64,000 bases of DNA, taken from Liolophura sinensis (Eukaryota > Mollusca > Polyplacophora > Chitonida > Chitonidae). The stretch is taken from positions 33,773,608 to 33,837,607 of the forward strand of contig NC_088300.1 in assembly GCF_032854445.1 (NCBI RefSeq), written 5' to 3'. The translations under genes and the position numbers were made by a program. How positions within the stretch are numbered: the first letter of the stretch is position 1; each line of letters opens with the position of its first letter. Below are positions 1-9,934 of the stretch, one piece after another. The notes under the pieces are model-generated. The model was given only the letters and a program-made list of their open reading frames with translations. It searched no databases and had not been told where the DNA came from.

Positions 1-48
1 GGACCCATGACCATCTGCAGGTTGCTACAGGCCTTCCCACGTACAACT
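1..48 (-). mobile_element. SINE fragment (tRNA-headed, TAAA-tailed family)
   Basis: The segment matches the middle of the SINE that recurs through this window (GACCATCTGCAGGTTGCT, then CCTTCCCACGTAC). It is cut by the window edge and reads on the minus strand. Only the central part is visible. Confidence 0.6.
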
Positions 49-938
49 CCCATGAACATGCTGAATATTATATGAAATATACAATGAATTATTCATAAGA
101 TAACAGAATGTGTGCACTTCACTAAAATACAATAATAATATTTGAATTAATATGACAGAAAATTTGCTATACGCAAACGTGTTCAACTGTCCCATAAAAC
201 GATTTACGGGCCATTATCCCCCATTAAAATGAGTTAATTTCAAAGATGTTTCGTCGTAATATACCCTCAGAATTTTGGGCGTTTATTTTCCTCAATAAAT
301 CGGTTTACTCCCTCAAATATCCTCCATAAAATTATACACTTTACCGAATGTAAAGTTTTTTTATTTATTTATTTGTTTAAATGGGGTTTTATGTCGTACT
401 CGACAATATTTCCCTTATACCAGCATTATGGTACAGAGCCTGGGGAAACCCACGACCAGCACAAAAGGCTGTGCAGATACCAGCCAGTCAATGTTCACTT
501 TGTGAGGTGTGTAACAACTCAGATATCTCAACCAATAATATCTCAACAATATATACATGGCAATGAGATAACATTTTGTTCTCTAAAATCGTGATTTTCC
601 CAGTAATGCACAGTGATATTCTGTACAATAAACCTCATGCACGTGCACATGTAGACAACAATTTAAATTGTTGTCACTGCACTCTTGTATCAAGTTTTAT
701 GTAAATAATACTGTTTGGATGTAGTAAATGGTGAGACAGATGCTACATACCTTACAGTTCTTTTACGCATTATCAGTTCGCATTTCTGTCACTCATTCGC
801 TCATGTTACCCGCTGCGCCTGGTGGTCTTATCGCAATCAAGTTTCACCTTTGTCAGTTCTACGTCATCCACCTTGACTAGAGATCCAAATTTATAACATG
901 CTTGGGGTTTTTTCAACCTACTAAAATCGATACTTATT
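49..938. other. intergenic; SINE fragment, otherwise nothing recognised
   Basis: A degraded minus-strand SINE sits at about 361-465: ATTT tail, a TGTCGTACTCGACAATATTTC match to the family's GTACTCAAGAATATTTC block, then the GAAACCCACGACCAG block. The rest is AT-rich with no coding signal, tRNA or repeat that I recognise. Confidence 0.45.
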
Positions 939-1561
939 TTGAACTCTCACATTTTGCGCTCTCACAAAGACTGGATCATGCGGCTCCAATATTTAAGAAC
1001 CTCAAAATCCTCCCACTTGCACAAATACACTCCTCCTTACAAATTCCCACAGCTGTTCAAAAGGCAATCTGACGTTTACAATTACCAAACCAGATCCTAT
1101 TCTTTCAATCTCTATGTACTTTTTCTAACTTCAAATCTATCCTCACATTTCATCAGATCAGCAGCCCCAAGGGAGTGGAATAGGCTTCCTACAAACTTCA
1201 AAGCAATCAATGTCACGTCTTTATTCAAATCCAGGTTAAAAGATTTTTTAATTAACAAAACTTGATCCACATTATTCATACAATCTACGAAAAAGAAGGT
1301 GTCACACAAAATATTATTCCCACTACTGTATAGTTAACTTAGGTTTTGGTAGTGTTACATTTCTATGTGAGTTCTTTCCCCGAGTAAATTTGTTTTTTAT
1401 TAATACAACTGTTCAATAATTACCGCTCCTCATCAAGCATGCATGATTATTATTTGATAATAATGAGTCAGGGATCAGTCGGACTTTATTCCCACCATTT
1501 ACGAGATATGTAATTATACACATATTTACATATGGTGCATAAACATTCAATTCAATTCAAA
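939..1561 (+). mobile_element. 5'-truncated LINE: C-terminal end of reverse transcriptase ORF plus 3' UTR
   Basis: The frame 939-1265 encodes about 108 residues that look like the very C-terminal end of a non-LTR retrotransposon polymerase protein: a YNYQTRS motif, then FIRSAAPREWNRLP (compare the family pattern S..GP..WN.LP), then LFKSRLKDFL just before the stop. No catalytic RT motif is present, so the copy is 5'-truncated. Downstream the sequence continues to a short ATTCA-type tail (CATTCAATTCAATTCAA) at about 1542-1561, a usual LINE 3' tail. The clade (CR1/Jockey-like) is a guess. The element points at the 3' end of gene A and ends about 36 bp from its stop codon. Confidence 0.65.
1485..1490 (-). 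promoter_or_regulatory. candidate poly(A) signal for gene A
   Basis: The minus strand reads AATAAA about 107 bp downstream of the gene A stop codon, a reasonable cleavage-signal position. It lies in the antisense strand of the LINE 3' UTR, so the mRNA end may be supplied by the transposon. No transcript data are available. Confidence 0.35.
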
Positions 1562-1596
1562 GAAAAAAAAATAATACATGTACGAAACACTGTTCA

Positions 1597-1967
1597 TCAG
1601 GCATCATCAGCAAACTCCAAACCATCTTCATCCGTAGGAGTGAACGACAAAGGCCGTGTAGCGCTAGACGGTGCATCGCCTTTCTGCTGTGAAAACTTGC
1701 CATTTTTCTTTTCATCGACCACATTGTAACCTCCACCGTTTGATTTTCGAGAACTTTTAGGCGTTTCATCGTCACCACCCGATGCGATGCCTTTGTGTAT
1801 ATGCATTAGCTTCTTGGCTTCGTTGTTTATGTTAATGTCCTTTTCAACATTCCTTTTCTTACTCGCTCTGAAACTCCTCTTCTCGTCGATGACCGCTCCA
1901 GCTGTGAGACTTGCAAACGACGACAACGCATGTTTTTGCTTTTTTTGGAACTGACCGGCGATGCGAA
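1597..1967 (-). CDS. HVCN1-like: gene A exon 9 (C-terminal tail and stop)
   Basis: 371 nt, acceptor TTCAAATACAG. Begins VRIAGQFQKKQKHALSSFAS and ends EFADDA-stop. The paralogue tail shares only the first 30 or so residues (SSxASxxAxxVxDEKR); the rest is diverged low-complexity sequence rich in Ser, Lys and Glu. Confidence 0.82.
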
Positions 1968-4900
1968 CTGTATTTGAAGGGAAAGAGAAAAGAAACGTAA
2001 TCAGATCTAATTACCGAGTAACAAAAGCAAGCATCATGGCGATGCGAACTGTATACTGGCTGAAAAAGAAACAGATGATTTTAGCTCTGATCTGATCACA
2101 TTTTTTGGTAACGAAGGTAAGTTCCATGACGATGCCAACTTTATCATAATGGAAAGAGAAGAAAATGATCTTCAGCTCTAATTACTGAATAACAAAAGCA
2201 AGCATCACGGTGACGCGAACTGTATTCCGGGTGAAAAAGAAATAAATGATCGTAGGTCTGAAGCAAGAATTATGGCTGGGGAATATAGATACATGTACAT
2301 GTATTCATTTGTTATCTCTAATTAGCCAGTAACAATATTAAACTTGAGTAAACTGCCAGCAACCTGTGGAAACTGTGGGACTATTCTTGAGTACAGCGTA
2401 AAACACCAATCAAATAAATAAATATATAAATCATATGCTTACGCTTTAAAGACTATACCCGAGTTTTATATCCAAAAAATGTCAAGCCAATAAATGTTCC
2501 ACAATTACCAAGATTTCCCTTTCACGAAATATAAAACTTGTACCTCTACTATTTATAGAGTTAAATTAAATTAAAATTAAGTTTGAAAATGTTGTGATGT
2601 GACCCGCTTTATAAATATTAGGAAGTGTATTACTAATTTGAACAGTAACTCAAGCATATGAGGTTGATTTTTTGTGAAAGGTAAAAGTAAAACTTTTCGC
2701 CCAAAATCGATTTTGGGGACATTTACTCAGAAAAAATCTTCTTCAAACTAAATTAAGAGAATCAACACATGGCCATTTTCATAGACAAATTTTCATTTTA
2801 AAGGATTTTTCGTACATTATAACGCTACAAACCAATTAAGGCAATCTTACCAATTGTCTGATTAACAATCCATTCCTCTGTCCCAGCTTCAATGCACAAG
2901 GCTTTGACGGCATGAAGTTGTTTCTATAAATTGGATAAAGGATATTTATTTATTTATTTCATTGCTGTTTTCAAGAATATTTCACTTATACGATGGCGGC
3001 CAGCATTATGGTGGGAGGAAACCGGGCAGATCCCGGGGAAAATCCACGACAATCCGCAGGTTGAAAGCAGACCTTCCCACTTATGGCCGGTGAGGAAGCC
3101 AGTACGAGTTGGACTTGAGCTCACAGCGACCGTATGGGTGAGAGGCTTCTGGGCTAATGCACCGCACTGGCACGCGAAACACCTCGGCCACGGAGGCCTT
3201 CGGCAAAAGTGTATTAACAGAAAAACTTAATAAATCGCGACCATCCGCAGGTTATAACAGAGCTTCCCACTTAGGGCCGGCGAGGAAACCAGTATGAGCT
3301 GGACTTGAACTCTCATCGGCCGTATTGGTAAGAGGCTCCTGGACCATTGACGAAAAACTTAATAGATCGCGACCAGCTTAGATGTATGCCAAACTTTAAA
3401 AAATACAGAATGTTCAGATAACAACATAGAACCAAAAAAAAAAAATGCTGGAAAAATAAAACGATTCAATCTTACTCGAATCACATGTATATCCTCTTGC
3501 ATTTCGTCCATTTGCTTTTTCAGGTACTTTTTAGACTTGTACACCAGTAGGAGCTTGAAATGTTCATGATCCAAGACGGCCACAACCAAACCTGTGAATA
3601 AAATACGTAGTTAAGTATAACAGCAGACCATTCTGTCCACTGCTATGTAACACGGACACTCAAAAATTCTATGACAAAATGTGTATTGGTGAGGTTTTGC
3701 AAGTGATCCTCATTTTGAGAGCTAAAATTTCCAATTTCTAGGGAATCACTGTTTAGCATCTTTTGGAGACTTTATCATTTTTCTAAATATTTATTTTTCA
3801 ATTTGTAATTCACTTTAAATCCTGAAAATAAAAACGCCCCCCAGAACTGTATTAACAGGGTATTCCTGCCTCATCAAAATATTTACATGTATACATATAA
3901 GCAAGTTTCTAGCTTAAGTCAGGGCAGAAAGTACATACTATTCACGACTCGAATCACCCTCCAGGGTAAAATGAAGCTAAGTATGTAAGCAGACTCCTGG
4001 AGCGGAAGTGTCGTTATTCCTTCAAGGAAAGCCAGATCAATTATAAAGGAAACAATGACTACGAAGGCGTCGAACATCTAGAAATCAATACAAAACATGG
4101 TTTATGTGAATAACAACAAAATAATCAAATTCAGAGCACACATTTTCTGCAAAATTTTAAACTTGTGGAATATTCTCGATTGTTGATGTACATGCACTCA
4201 AATACACTCAAATGTTTGAATTCTAAGGTAGGCTTTTTGGATCATACTGAAAGTGGCAGGATAATGTGATGTGGCAGCAACTTTTCTCTGTATATTTCAT
4301 CTACATGCGATGTTTTTTTGCAGACATTATTTAACTTAAGACAAATACATCCAAATGTCAACTTCCAGTGCCAAAAACTAAGCATCGCGCACGGTTTTGA
4401 AATTTTGACTTACGTCAGAAAGGCTTTTGTGGAATTAGCCCTTCACGTCAACACCACAAAGCCAGGTTTGTTTTGAGTCATTAAATGATTTAAACGTTTA
4501 TTTTTGTATCGTACTTAAAATTATGGATGTTTGAAAAGCGTTAAGTGAAATCAAAAATATCAATATTTGGAAGTACAGGGCAATGAACTACGAATTAAAT
4601 TGAAATTTTGAATTCTGACCTAAAGTGAACATAAAATCTGCCATTATATATACATAGAAAAAAAGATACAGCTATCACAGGAAATGTGTAAAAAAAATTC
4701 TAAAACGTTTCGAAAGCCGAGAGGATGAAGTTCAGTATTGGGGATATGACACTGTCGGACAGTTCACTCAGAGTAGCTATGTTGAAGACGTCCTTATGAG
4801 CTTTGCCAATCACTAGCGCTGAAAGCGTCATGTGATAATTGCCAGTTACGTCAAAAAACCTATTAGCTCTGGATTGTCACTGTGGTTTCTTATAATGGAT

Positions 4901-7900
4901 AAACGGATATCATTCCAAAAAAATTGGATTTTCGGTTAGTTTAAGAATTAAACTGGTGCACTTTGGACCACACAATTATGAACAGGGAGCTGAGAACGGC
5001 TGCCGTGTCACAATGCGTACATGTTGGGCAGGAGACTGCAGTGACTTGTCAGGGTGAGCTGGCAAGAAAACCCCTTCGGGAGAGTCATTGCTTGATGAAA
5101 AATATTGTGACTTTGCATTGATTTTCTTTAGCAAACTCAGATTTGTTACGAAAATGTCTTCCCAAAATCTGAATGAAAGAGTCTGTTATCAAACAGAAGG
5201 TCTTGCTAAGTTCGGTACATTCCCTGAAATCGTTACAGCCAGTTTAATGCTAACACCCATGCAGGACGAGGACGAGAAGGACTGCTAAAACACAACATTG
5301 TGTCCACGAACATCGCACCAAAATAAAGGAAACACCAGCCCTTTAAACACGGAACAGAGCTGATACTCTTTGGTTGGGTACCAGGCGTTTTTCTTTGTAT
5401 TTTCTCATCGTCGCATTGTTAAATACCGATGTAGGGAAGACCTCCTAGGTTTTGTGACGTCACTCTAGATAGCTATAACATAGCAAGATGGCGTCACTAA
5501 ATGAGTGGCTAGGTACTGACGATTTTTTGCTATTTACTTTGTTGAGAAGCGGTGTAGATTTTTTAATATATATTTAGCACATTTCTGGAATACTGCTTTA
5601 TTAATTAATTTCGATTTAGTGACGGACATTATGTTCACTTTAAGCCAAGAAACGCTATATTCAATCGGCCCCAGCCATACATGAATCATAAAGACAACTA
5701 TAAAATTCGAATAATCATGTATTTAGTTCCCTTAAAATACAAAAAAGTATTAATTTTACTTGTCCGGTTGATAAACCATGCTCCATATTTTTAGCCTTCT
5801 TTTTCTTAAAAAGTCTATGTTCAGCAATACAAGTGTTTTCCATCCCCCAGTCTACTGACTGATGTTCCCTTCTACACCGACAAAAAAGTTAGGGTCAACC
5901 GGCTCAGTAGTATCAATTTCTTGTCAAAGAGAATTGATTCCAAGCATATTATAAGATCCGTAGACACCTGTTATTATGTTGTTGATTTCCGTGAGTAATC
6001 TAAAGACTCTTCAGACTTTATGAATCACCTAGGCAGTAATATTAGTCAGCGGACCCAGATTTGTCTCTCAGTGTATCAATCAAATTGTTAATTCTTGAAA
6101 AGAAAAATATTAATATAATAAAGAACTTGTACTGTAATCATAAATGAAGAAAGAGACTGTTACTCCGAAGTCTTTGAGGTCAAAACCTCACTGTAACAGC
6201 CTGTAACGGTTTATTGTTGACTCTACTGGGAGTATTTTTGCAATCAGCGATCAAACAAGTGACACATACAAACTACAAGAAGCATTTGTACTAATTAAAA
6301 AAAAGGAATGGTTTTTCAACTCACCTCAATCTTTTTATTCAGGAATTCTCTTCCTTCAAAGAATATCTTAAACAAAGTCTGGCAAAAGATAACAGTTAAT
6401 GAGTAATGTTTGGATAATAGTCTGTTAACAGATAACCTGTTTTCATAGAATATACCTGCACTCTGTACTTTGTCCAGTCGTACACATTTAGTTCGCGTCA
6501 CATGATATACTTTTTCAACATAAAAAAAATTGTAATTTTTCTAAACAAATTTCTTTCTTTCTACAGCAATTTGCCTACTTCTGTTGCACACTGTTGTTGG
6601 AAGTAGTCAATGCAGTATACTCACCTCTACCATAAGAATTCCTAGTATAGTAATGCTGGCAAAATGAAAGGCGTGCGCAACTTGCTGCTCAATGGAATGT
6701 GCATGGTGACCATCGCCGTGGTTTCCTGCATGGCCTCCTCCATGGCTGCCTTCTCCATGATTGATTTCCACATGGTCCCCTGTATTTCCGTGGTCCCCGT
6801 TAGCGACCCTGTCGTGCCCATCACCGTGAGCTTTGCTGTCAGATCGCCGATGCCTGGAGGAGTTGTATGCTGGGTTGGCCTCGTGTCCTTTCTCCCCATG
6901 ATGATCTACCAAAGCAGGCTCGTAGTGATTCACATCGGTTCCGTTGCCATGTGTTACTCCGCTATCGTGCGAATCTCCATGGCTTCCACCTGCTGCCTCT
7001 GTGTGTAAACAAGGACATTTTCAATTACATATCTGATAAGGTTTATTTATTTATAATTAAAGGACAACAGCATAGAGAGTAACACCAGATACAGAAACGA
7101 CTGTGTGATACTTGACAAGTGCATTGTGTTACCGATGAAATTCAAACACCTATAAATGGAAGTGACGATTATTTTATTATTTTAATATCTGAACTATGAG
7201 TAAAACATCAGGGGTGTCAGGACCAACCTTTAATGGCGTGCATGTCCAGAATGAGTTCTCCAATGACCAGAATGCAGTCAACGACGCAGAGGAAGACGAC
7301 AACAACGAGGACAATTCGTGAATGAAGAGCATGCTTTCCCTTGTGGCGGAACCTGGTGGATGAATATTTTTATGTTCAGGCGTGAAAAAAGCATTAAATA
7401 AATATTCTTTCACAAGAACCTTTCATCATAATAGATTAAAAATAGTACAAACTTCAACGGCCGAGTAACTTGATCGTATTGTACATGTAAAGCGGGTTTA
7501 ACATGAAATGTATGTATGTTCTTCACAGGATGAAAGAGGAAGAGCCAGTAATAAGCCTTTGGGCATATATGGCATTGCTAATCACCAAAATCTTGTTTAC
7601 AAAGCGCTGTATACTGGTAACTGGTACTTTTTGAATCTTTCATTATCCCATTTGGCTTTAATACCGCACTGGAGAAAATTGCACTGTTATGACGGCGATC
7701 CAGATTATTCAAGGAATCAATGGATGATTAGCGTTTTACGGCACACTGATCGTAATTCAACCAAATGGTGGAGAGGGTTATGACTGTGGATAACCTGGCA
7801 AATCCCGTAAGGAGGGACAACCACATCTCCCAAAAGGACCTGATTTCATACCGCACAGAGCAGAATTTCGGTTCGCTAATTATATCCAAACAGCTACCAC

Positions 7901-8358
7901 ATATCGTTAGATACATCGTCATAAGGACTGTGGATATCACATGCACACAATGGGATGTAACGGAAATATATGAAGTCTCACTTCTGGCACTTGTTTTTAG
8001 GTTTGTTTTCTTTCTGCCGCAGCTCATCATCCAGCTGGTTATCGAACTTGTCTTCGTTCTTAGCGAGTTTCGCAAACGCTGACGACTGCTTGGCAAAGCG
8101 CTGGAAAAGGAAATGAACGTTTACGCTTGTGTGGTAAGACATAAAGGCTTCAGGCATTCCAAAAATATGTATTTTACATCCTGAAATCCCAACCGTCTTG
8201 TTTGATTTATAATTACATCAAAATTGACAGTTCCCAAACATCTGGCCCAAGGAGTCTGACACTTAAGTCTTAACTTCGAAACAGATCTGAAGTTGTTACA
8301 TGCAATAGAAACTTTTATGTTAATACTTTACGCTGTCTTCGACTTTCTTGAGAAACAT
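1597..8358 (-). CDS. HVCN1-like: Hv-type voltage-gated proton channel paralogue A with His-rich S1-S2 loop
   Basis: Nine coding exons on the minus strand: 8332-8358, 7982-8100, 7228-7352, 6625-6998, 6325-6378, 3939-4077, 3476-3591, 2851-2923, 1597-1967. All introns are GT-AG and the frame stays open for 465 codons plus TGA. Seen: cytosolic N-terminus; S1 about 62-84 with CVVDCILVIGELILD (D74, E81, D85); an extracellular loop with 19 His in residues 92-191; S2 with H202 (human H140 position), E215 (E153) and K219 (K157); S3 with D236 and D247; S4 with ILPWRVIRVVN (W272, R273, R276, N279); a charged, possibly coiled-coil stretch about 288-335; and a Ser/Lys-rich tail. Known: Hv channels are dimeric voltage-sensor proteins that conduct protons across the plasma membrane. 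Odd: the first S4 arginine is Leu270, Pro271 precedes Trp272, the S2 Phe150 position is Leu212, and the His193 zinc ligand is absent. The first exon is the least certain part. Same architecture as gene B. Confidence 0.9.
1957..2225 (-). repeat. 81-90 bp degenerate tandem copies of the exon 9 acceptor region
   Basis: GGCGATGCGAACTGTA at the exon 9 boundary (1957) recurs at 2038, at 2128 (degenerate GACGATGCCAACTTTA) and at 2209 (GTGACGCGAACTGTA), each with similar neighbours (AACAAAAGCAAGCATCA). The intron therefore holds about three decayed extra copies of the last-exon splice acceptor. Confidence 0.7.
2354..2430 (+). mobile_element. SINE, tail end, internally deleted
   Basis: CCAGCAACCTG joins directly to GACTATTCTTGAGTACAGCG, AAAACACCAATCAAATAAAT and a TAAA tail, so the middle of the element is lost. 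It lies in gene A intron 8, antisense to the gene. Confidence 0.7.
2851..2923 (-). CDS. HVCN1-like: gene A exon 8 (C-terminal helix)
   Basis: 73 nt, the same as in gene B. Encodes KQLHAVKALCIEAGTEEW and onward; the paralogue has KQLIAAKKMCVDAGVEEW. Donor GTAAGA. Confidence 0.85.
2944..3200 (-). mobile_element. SINE, near full length, in gene A intron 7
   Basis: All parts are recognisable: ATTT-type tail, TCAAGAATATTTCACTTATA, GCGGCCAGCATTATGGTGGG, the ATCCGCAGG block, and a tRNA-like head ending GGCCACGGAGGCC. Read on the minus strand it starts as a tRNA-like head with A and B boxes. It is in the sense direction of gene A. Confidence 0.85.
3220..3374 (-). mobile_element. SINE head half flanked by 23-bp direct repeats
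   Basis: The head half of the same SINE (about 3238-3350) lies between two near-identical 23-mers beginning GAAAAACTTAATA at 3220 and 3352 (one mismatch). It directly follows the full copy at 2944-3200, so this is either a second insertion with its target duplication or a local tandem duplication. Confidence 0.65.
3476..3591 (-). CDS. HVCN1-like: gene A exon 7 (post-S4, cytosolic)
   Basis: 116 nt, the same as in gene B. Encodes LVVAVLDHEHFKLLLVYKSK followed by a charged helix-prone run; this is the position of the dimerising coiled coil in Hv1. Confidence 0.88.
3939..4077 (-). CDS. HVCN1-like: gene A exon 6 (S3 and S4)
   Basis: 139 nt, the same as in gene B. Contains S3 (MFDAFVVIVSFIIDL) and S4 (ILPWRVIRVVN). 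The S3-S4 segment is three residues longer than in human Hv1 and lacks the His193 zinc ligand. Confidence 0.92.
4078..6324. other. gene A intron 5; one dispersed repeat, a CRE-like site and a short ORF, rest unrecognised
   Basis: Holds a dispersed repeat at 4345-4435 (listed separately). At 5453-5577 a TGACGTCAC element is followed by GCAAGATGGCGTC and a 29-codon plus-strand frame, the form of a small promoter-plus-start; see findings. No further exon of gene A is needed here because exon 5 joins exon 6 in phase 0. Confidence 0.4.
4345..4435 (+). repeat. unclassified dispersed repeat, copy 1
   Basis: About 80 bp (TCAACTTCC, then CCAAAAACTAA, then TTGAAATTTTGACTTACGTC) matches the reverse complement of 32195-32290, with a weaker relative at about 14140-14215. 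No coding or terminal features are visible. Confidence 0.5.
6325..6378 (-). CDS. HVCN1-like: gene A exon 5 (S2 end and S2-S3 linker)
   Basis: 54 nt, 18 codons, phase 0 on both sides; encodes TLFKIFFEGREFLNKKIE. It aligns with IIFKLFVFRLEFFHHKFE of human Hv1 and with the 18-codon gene B exon 5. Lys4 corresponds to human K157. Confidence 0.88.
6625..6998 (-). CDS. HVCN1-like: gene A exon 4 (His-rich S1-S2 loop and S2)
   Basis: 374 nt against 191 in gene B, the difference being all loop. The first 100 complete codons include 19 His, many as GDGH/GNHG/GGGH motifs, and two N-glycosylation sequons (NGT, NSS). The exon then enters S2 with HAFHFASITILGILMVE. Acceptor TTTACACACAG, donor GTGAGT, phase 0 out. 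Confidence 0.9.
7070..7145 (-). repeat. unclassified dispersed repeat (R family), fragment
   Basis: GAGAGTAACACCAGATACAG with a following GTGTGATACTTG matches the start of the R-family copy at 63791-63950. It lies in gene A intron 3. Confidence 0.4.
7228..7352 (-). CDS. HVCN1-like: gene A exon 3 (S1 helix)
   Basis: 125 nt, the same length as gene B exon 3. Encodes the S1 helix with CVVDCILVIGELILD; the first Asp corresponds to human Hv1 Asp112, the proton-selectivity residue. The donor is a less usual GTTGGT. Confidence 0.9.
7982..8100 (-). CDS. HVCN1-like: gene A exon 2 (N-terminal cytosolic)
   Basis: 119 nt, phase 0 in and phase 2 out, acceptor CCTTTTCCAG and donor GTGAGA. Encodes RFAKQSSAFAKLAKNE and onward, aligning with EFARRSAQIAHFY in gene B exon 2. 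It is charged and without membrane segments. Confidence 0.8.
8332..8358 (-). CDS. HVCN1-like: gene A exon 1 (candidate 9-codon start exon)
   Basis: Encodes MFLKKVEDS and ends at a GTAAAG donor in phase 0, as the next exon requires. An in-frame TAA lies two codons upstream, so this ATG would be the true start. Gene B has a start exon of nearly the same size (10 codons, also KK at positions 4-5). Small exons can arise by chance, so confidence is moderate. Confidence 0.5.
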
Positions 8359-9934
8359 TAAAATTTACGCTTAAGTTTAAAACATAGTTTAGGAATTACA
8401 CCACAAGTTAAGTTTATGTCTGACTTAGGTCTAAGACAGATATATCACTTACTTCCAAGAGAAACTGGTTAGAAATTTTAAAATGTTATCAAGGAAATCA
8501 CAAGTACCTGGCACCGTGATTCGAAAGGATTTATGATGCATAACTTCATTTAACCACTTTAACAGAAAAAAAGTAAAAAAAAAAAAACTGAATAGCATTT
8601 GTTTGATGTGACGTGATGATATTCCTTTTGTGACACTGAATCAAACAGACATGGCGATATTAACGCATCCATATACATAATATAAATGACGACAGGAGCG
8701 TTTGGAAGCACAGCGTCATTAGTGGCTCTAGGCCGATGAGTGACACTATGTGTTTCAGCTGGACGTCACGACAGGCCAACTTGGAAGCGAATGAAAACGT
8801 TTGTTTCAGTAAGATCAAATTACAAAAGCAAATGGAATTATCTCGATCTTTTATCATTTAACATTTCATCTTAGACAGTAGATGATTTGTCACTCCATGG
8901 TTTAAGGCCGTTTTGTGATCATGCCGCAGCGTCAAAACACACGAGTTTTATCCCTTCACCCAACCCAATGGTGACGTCATTGGTGACAGCTGTCGAAACA
9001 ACTTTGGTTCGGGAAGAGCCTGTTCACAATATGTTCATCCATGACGTCATTTCCGAATAATCCCGATCTTTGACGGAAAATATGCATAAAATAGATGGGC
9101 TATTAAGCAATATACAATATGCCTCAAATATGAAAAAATAGTGTCTCGTTATCCGTCAATATCACAAGACATCCATACATCATCTGGTTGACAACTTTGC
9201 TCGCGGTATAGTAATTTTTTGTGTTTGTGAGTGAAAATCTGTCCACTCTGAAACACTGTCTGTGTACGAGTTAGAAAATAAGCTACATATACATCAGACG
9301 TATGCCTTCAGACTGCCTTGGCCGGTACGTAGTTGTAATTTGTATTGTAATTTGTTTAGTTAGTATTTTTTATACTCTGCTGATGTCTAGCCTGATGTCT
9401 ACACGTTACGCGTGGGAATGTAAGCTCATTCAGCGCTAAATGTACTAGTTCACGCATGACCGCTTAATGAATTACTTTTTCTCTCTCATATATGCATAAT
9501 CTGCGAATTTATGACGTCAAGAGAACAAAATTGTCTGTTATTATCTTTTCAAAACCATCTAACCTTGACCTGGTCAAACGGAAATACTGACCATGTAAAA
9601 ACACAACATATTTTATGTCCTACAGGCATCGCGGTAGTGTTTGTGAATGCGGCTTTCTGATTCATGATTCTAGACTAGTGCCTTAGTACTTGAATAGAAT
9701 CAGTCTCTTTTAGGTTATTCTCAGTATGAAATTTACATCAGCGGTGGCTAACCGTTAGACAAAGAGACCGACATACAATAGCTAACCAGAAAGGACCAAG
9801 TTTTATCCCGTGTATGTTAATATCAGATTACTGGACAGCATTTACATACAGTGTTCAGTAAACTATATTATCATTATCAATAAAACTGTCTGGGCATAAC
9901 ACAATTGACAATAATGTAACAAGCGTGATATCAT
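8359..9934. other. region upstream of gene A; nothing else recognised
   Basis: AT-rich sequence with the CRE/CCAAT cluster listed separately and a third TGACGTCAA at about 9511. No exon with homology to gene B exon 1 was seen beyond the candidate at 8332-8358. Confidence 0.35.
8965..9055 (-). promoter_or_regulatory. candidate upstream regulatory region of gene A (CRE and CCAAT sites)
   Basis: CCAATGGTGACGTCATTGG at 8964-8982 places a perfect TGACGTCA between two CCAAT-type half sites in opposite orientation; a second ATGACGTCAT is at about 9042-9051. Both lie 0.6-0.7 kb upstream of the candidate start exon of gene A. Function is inferred from motifs only. Confidence 0.3.

Noticed and set aside
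6664-7008. 114-codon plus-strand frame rich in Met, Ser and Val
   Set aside because: It is the antisense of the His-rich exon 4 of gene A; the repetitive GGH codons keep the other strand open.
8440-8520. alternative first exon of gene A ending at a GTAAGT donor near 8452
   Set aside because: The phase-0 frame into this donor has a stop (TAA) and no ATG; the 8332-8358 candidate fits better.
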